Assembly: GCA_019454105.1 (NCBI GenBank)
Contig: CP075364.1
Location: forward strand, 2,607,362-2,671,361
Direction: 5' to 3'
DNA from: Fimbriimonadaceae bacterium
GTDB taxonomy: Bacteria > Armatimonadota > Fimbriimonadia > Fimbriimonadales > Fimbriimonadaceae
DNA: 64,000 nucleotides
Under the pieces are notes generated by a model, which saw only the letters and a program-made list of their open reading frames with translations, searched no databases and had not been told where the DNA came from. A program made the position numbers and the translations under genes. Numbering within the stretch: the first letter of the stretch is position 1; each line of letters starts with the position of its first letter. Shown piece after piece: positions 62,042-64,000 of this stretch.

Positions 62042-62605
62042 GTGAATCGAGAAGCCGCCTGGGGTTTGGTCTGTGAGCACACGCCAAGCCTGTCTCTCCG
62101 TCGGCACATGTTGGCGGTCGAGGCGTGCCTGAGATGGTACGCAATCAGGCTGGGCGAGGACGAGGAGCTTTGGGGCCTCACCGGACTGCTCCATGACTTC
62201 GATTACGAGCAGCACCCAGATGAGCATCCGTTGTGGGGCATGAGGTTGCTCGAGTCCCAGGGGTGGCCGTCAGAGGTGGTCCGGGCCATCGCCTCGCACT
62301 ATGAAGCCAAGACGGGGGTGGCTCCAGAAAGCCCGCTTGAGAGGCACCTCTTCGCCTGTGACGAGGTCACTGGTTTCGTGGCCGCCGTGAGTTATGTCCG
62401 CCCCGACAAAGACGTGCGCAATGTTGAGGTCAAGAGTGTGGTCAAGAAGCTCAAAACGCCGTCGTTTGCCGCAGCAGTATGCCGCGAGGATCTGGCGGTC
62501 GGGGCTGAATTGATCGGCCTGGCTCTTGAAGAGCACATTGCGAACGTTCTTGCGGCCATGTCCGCCCATGCCGAGGCTCTGGGGCTCGGCGGAACCGCTG
62601 TCTGA
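62042..62605 (+). CDS. HD-domain hydrolase
   Basis: It has 187 residues from GTG 62042. His22 and the HD pair His51-Asp52 (LTGLLHDFDYEQH) with SHYEAK further on fit the HD fold of small metal phosphohydrolases. FACDEVTGFVAAVSYVRPDKDVRNVEVKSVVKKL is a strongly conserved block in this small subfamily. Substrate may be a nucleotide or small phosphate compound. It stands alone after the stress operon. Confidence 0.86.
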   Translation: MNREAAWGLVCEHTPSLSLRRHMLAVEACLRWYAIRLGEDEELWGLTGLLHDFDYEQHPDEHPLWGMRLLESQGWPSEVVRAIASHYEAKTGVAPESPLERHLFACDEVTGFVAAVSYVRPDKDVRNVEVKSVVKKLKTPSFAAAVCREDLAVGAELIGLALEEHIANVLAAMSAHAEALGLGGTAV

Positions 62606-62734
62606 GTCCAAATCTACGGGCCAGCACCTTCGTCTGTCCCGAGACCAGTCGATGATGGTGGAGATTCCTGGACGCGATTCGGAACTCGCGAACAATCTTG
62701 GTTGACAAATCTTGGAGTTGGGCTTTCCATAGAT

Positions 62735-62915
62735 ATGTTCGATAAGTTCTATGGCGCTGTAGTCGCGCGGCTAAAGCGAATACAAGAAGTACAGCGACTG
62801 GTCGCCAGGTACGGGAACGATTTCGATGAACAGATCGGCAATCAAATTCTGAAGCGGGGGCAACGCCTGCGAAACCGAATATCTTGCACACCTGTACGCC
62901 TACCGCTATGCTCCA
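62735..62915 (+). pseudogene. N-terminal part of a methyltransferase gene split by an apparent frameshift
   Basis: An open frame from ATG 62735 (an earlier TTG at 62702 is possible) reads MFDKFYGAVVARLKRIQEV, then LVARYGNDFDEQIGNQILKRG. It then leaves the frame of the downstream methyltransferase. Removing one G from the GGGGG run at 62856-62860 would join it to EYLAHLYAYRYAPMHHAALRSVL of the next frame. Either the gene is broken or the base is a sequencing error. Base use is lower in GC than neighbours. Confidence 0.5.
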
Positions 62916-63494
62916 ATGCACCATGCCGCGCTGCGGAGCGTACTTCCCGAGCACGCCCCGGATGTTCTCATTGATTTTGGCGGCGGACCCGGCACAGCTC
63001 TGCTAGCTTTATCGAGTCACCGGGGCGCCACGTTCGAGAGGTTGTCCCTTGAACTCGCTCAAGGCAAGCGGGCTCTCGCCTCAGGAGCCAGTCGAATGGA
63101 AGGGAGCATGTGTAAGCGGAATTCGGAGCACGCGTTTCCAGACTCAAAATTCTGGGACGAAGCAGCAAGAATGGCCGAGGGAAGAGCGGTGCTCCTTGTC
63201 TTCTCTTACTTCTTTGCGCAGGAACTCACCCGGCCGTTTGTGCGCGCGATGGCAAATCGAATCGCCGCTCTCTCGCCGTCATCGATGACCCTGATCTACA
63301 CAAATCCGGTTGGCCCGTCGGCGAGTTGGATGCCTCAGTGTGATGTTCACGGGTGGTACAAAGAGTTTACACGCTGTCTGGGCCATAAACCGCGGATCAA
63401 AGAAGGGTCTTATTCTTACAGCGTCTTGCGCAATCTGGAAGAACCCACAACCAGATCTGGAGACTGCGCCTATGAGGTTTGGAAAGTTCGATGA
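62916..63494 (+). CDS. SAM-dependent methyltransferase, Rsm22-like (intact downstream frame)
   Basis: ATG 62916 begins the clean frame (192 residues), but the frame is open back to 62853 and the conserved region before the ATG (HLYAYRYAPMHHAA) belongs to it. LIDFGGGPGTALLALSS is the SAM loop. VLLVFSYFFAQEL and LIYTNPVGPSAS follow as in class I enzymes. The pattern Y-x-x-x-R-x-x-P-x-x-A before the SAM loop resembles the Rsm22 family of ribosome/RNA methylases. That is by eye. It overlaps the AlkB-like gene by 4 bp (ATGA). Confidence 0.6.
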   Translation: MHHAALRSVLPEHAPDVLIDFGGGPGTALLALSSHRGATFERLSLELAQGKRALASGASRMEGSMCKRNSEHAFPDSKFWDEAARMAEGRAVLLVFSYFFAQELTRPFVRAMANRIAALSPSSMTLIYTNPVGPSASWMPQCDVHGWYKEFTRCLGHKPRIKEGSYSYSVLRNLEEPTTRSGDCAYEVWKVR

Positions 63495-64000
63495 GTTCGC
63501 TGTTCGATGATCTGCCTTCGATCCCTGGGCTCATCTGCGCCCCAAATTTCATTAACGAGCCCAGCTCACTGCTTGCCACCCTTGATCGTATGCCATGGCT
63601 GGACGACCTTTCTCGACGTGTCCAGCACTACGGATGGCGTTACGACTACAAGTCGCGTAAGATTCAACATGACGCGTATCTGGGCCCGTTGCCGGGCTTT
63701 CTTCGAGATGTTGCGGAGAAACTTTTCTCCGCAGGCTTGTTGAAGTGCGTGCCGGACCAAGCCATCGTGAACGAGTGCCTTCCCGGCCAAGGCATTGCCG
63801 CCCATATCGACTGCGAGCCTTGCTTCGGGCCCGAAATCGCTATGATCTCGCTTGGTGATGACTATCCCATGCGATTCACCAACGTCTCTACAGCACAAGC
63901 CATTGACGTTTGGCTGCCCGTGGATTCTGCCTGTGTGATCTCAGGGCCAGCTCGCTATGAGTGGCGGCACGAAATCGCCAAGAGAAAGTCTGACCTGCTC
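63491..64000 (+). CDS. AlkB-like 2-oxoglutarate/Fe(II) dioxygenase, 3' partial
   Basis: 170 codons are visible and the frame is open at the right edge. It begins MSSLFDDLPSIPGLI. The iron site is HID at 105-107 (GQGIAAHIDCEP) and His160. Arg165 in YEWRHEIAKRKSD fits the 2-oxoglutarate-binding Arg of AlkB proteins. QAIVNECLPGQGI and LGDDYPMRF are close to ALKBH8-type enzymes. It might repair or modify alkylated nucleic acids. Its start overlaps the methyltransferase stop, so they act together or are co-expressed. Confidence 0.88.
   Translation, partial: MSSLFDDLPSIPGLICAPNFINEPSSLLATLDRMPWLDDLSRRVQHYGWRYDYKSRKIQHDAYLGPLPGFLRDVAEKLFSAGLLKCVPDQAIVNECLPGQGIAAHIDCEPCFGPEIAMISLGDDYPMRFTNVSTAQAIDVWLPVDSACVISGPARYEWRHEIAKRKSDLL

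Overview
The window is about 62% GC and densely packed with genes on both strands. No gap between called genes exceeds about 250 bp. Many neighbours overlap by 1, 4 or 8 bases (ATGA, GTGA, TGATG), so translational coupling is common. Two pseudopilin genes carry the N-terminus ending in FPVFAQAK that is typical of Armatimonadota. With the gene style this suggests a Fimbriimonas-like armatimonadote. That is an inference from signature sequences, not a phylogeny.

Layout. 1-3.6 kb: the end of a sugar ABC permease, a zinc-finger/secretin-N-domain pair, and a methyltransferase. 3.6-7.5 kb (+): GlcD/GlcE-type oxidase subunits, an acyl-CoA dehydrogenase and a secreted protein. 15.1-7.5 kb (-): a long unit with a coiled-coil membrane protein, uracil-DNA glycosylase, a NanE-NanK fusion, a sarcosine-oxidase-like enzyme, photolyase and PlsC. 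15.1-21.5 kb: a saccharopine-dehydrogenase-like enzyme, acetyl-CoA synthetase and GltX. 21.5-22.7 kb (-): a pseudopilin with a tiny lipoprotein. 22.8-27 kb (+): a reductase and a nucleoside-type ABC transporter. 27-36.5 kb: a secreted protein, an S41 protease, MgtE, TilS, FtsH, a TPR protein, a TSUP permease, a lipid kinase and tRNA-Arg(UCU). 36.7-43 kb (+): a PQQ-type propeller, DprA, NagA, a KimA-type K+ transporter and a STAS-USP protein. 44.7-43 kb (-): a Vsr endonuclease coupled to an unusual methylase-like/AlbA_2 protein. 45-48 kb: GDPD, a secreted protein, PurS/PurQ and NlpC/P60. 54.8-48 kb (-): DnaA and a creatininase-family protein, then MenG/UbiE, prenyl synthase, HAD, dipeptide epimerase and DUF1611. 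55-58.2 kb (+): thiamine pyrophosphokinase, a second pseudopilin-lipoprotein pair, DarA and HolB. 58.3-62.6 kb (+): ECF sigma, anti-sigma, RseB-like protein, HtrA and an HD protein. 62.7-64 kb (+): a lower-GC methyltransferase/AlkB-like pair running off the window.

How the genes work together. The sigma/anti-sigma/RseB-like/HtrA run looks like a complete envelope-stress module. KimA, its STAS-USP neighbour and DarA point to c-di-AMP-linked potassium control, although no diadenylate cyclase is present here. NlpC/P60, dipeptide epimerase and DUF1611 suggest use of cell-wall D-glutamate. NanE-NanK and NagA suggest amino-sugar use. The two most interesting accessory modules are the Vsr/methylase-like-AlbA_2 pair at 43-44.7 kb and the methyltransferase/AlkB pair at the right edge. 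Functions of both are unknown and are treated as hypotheses.
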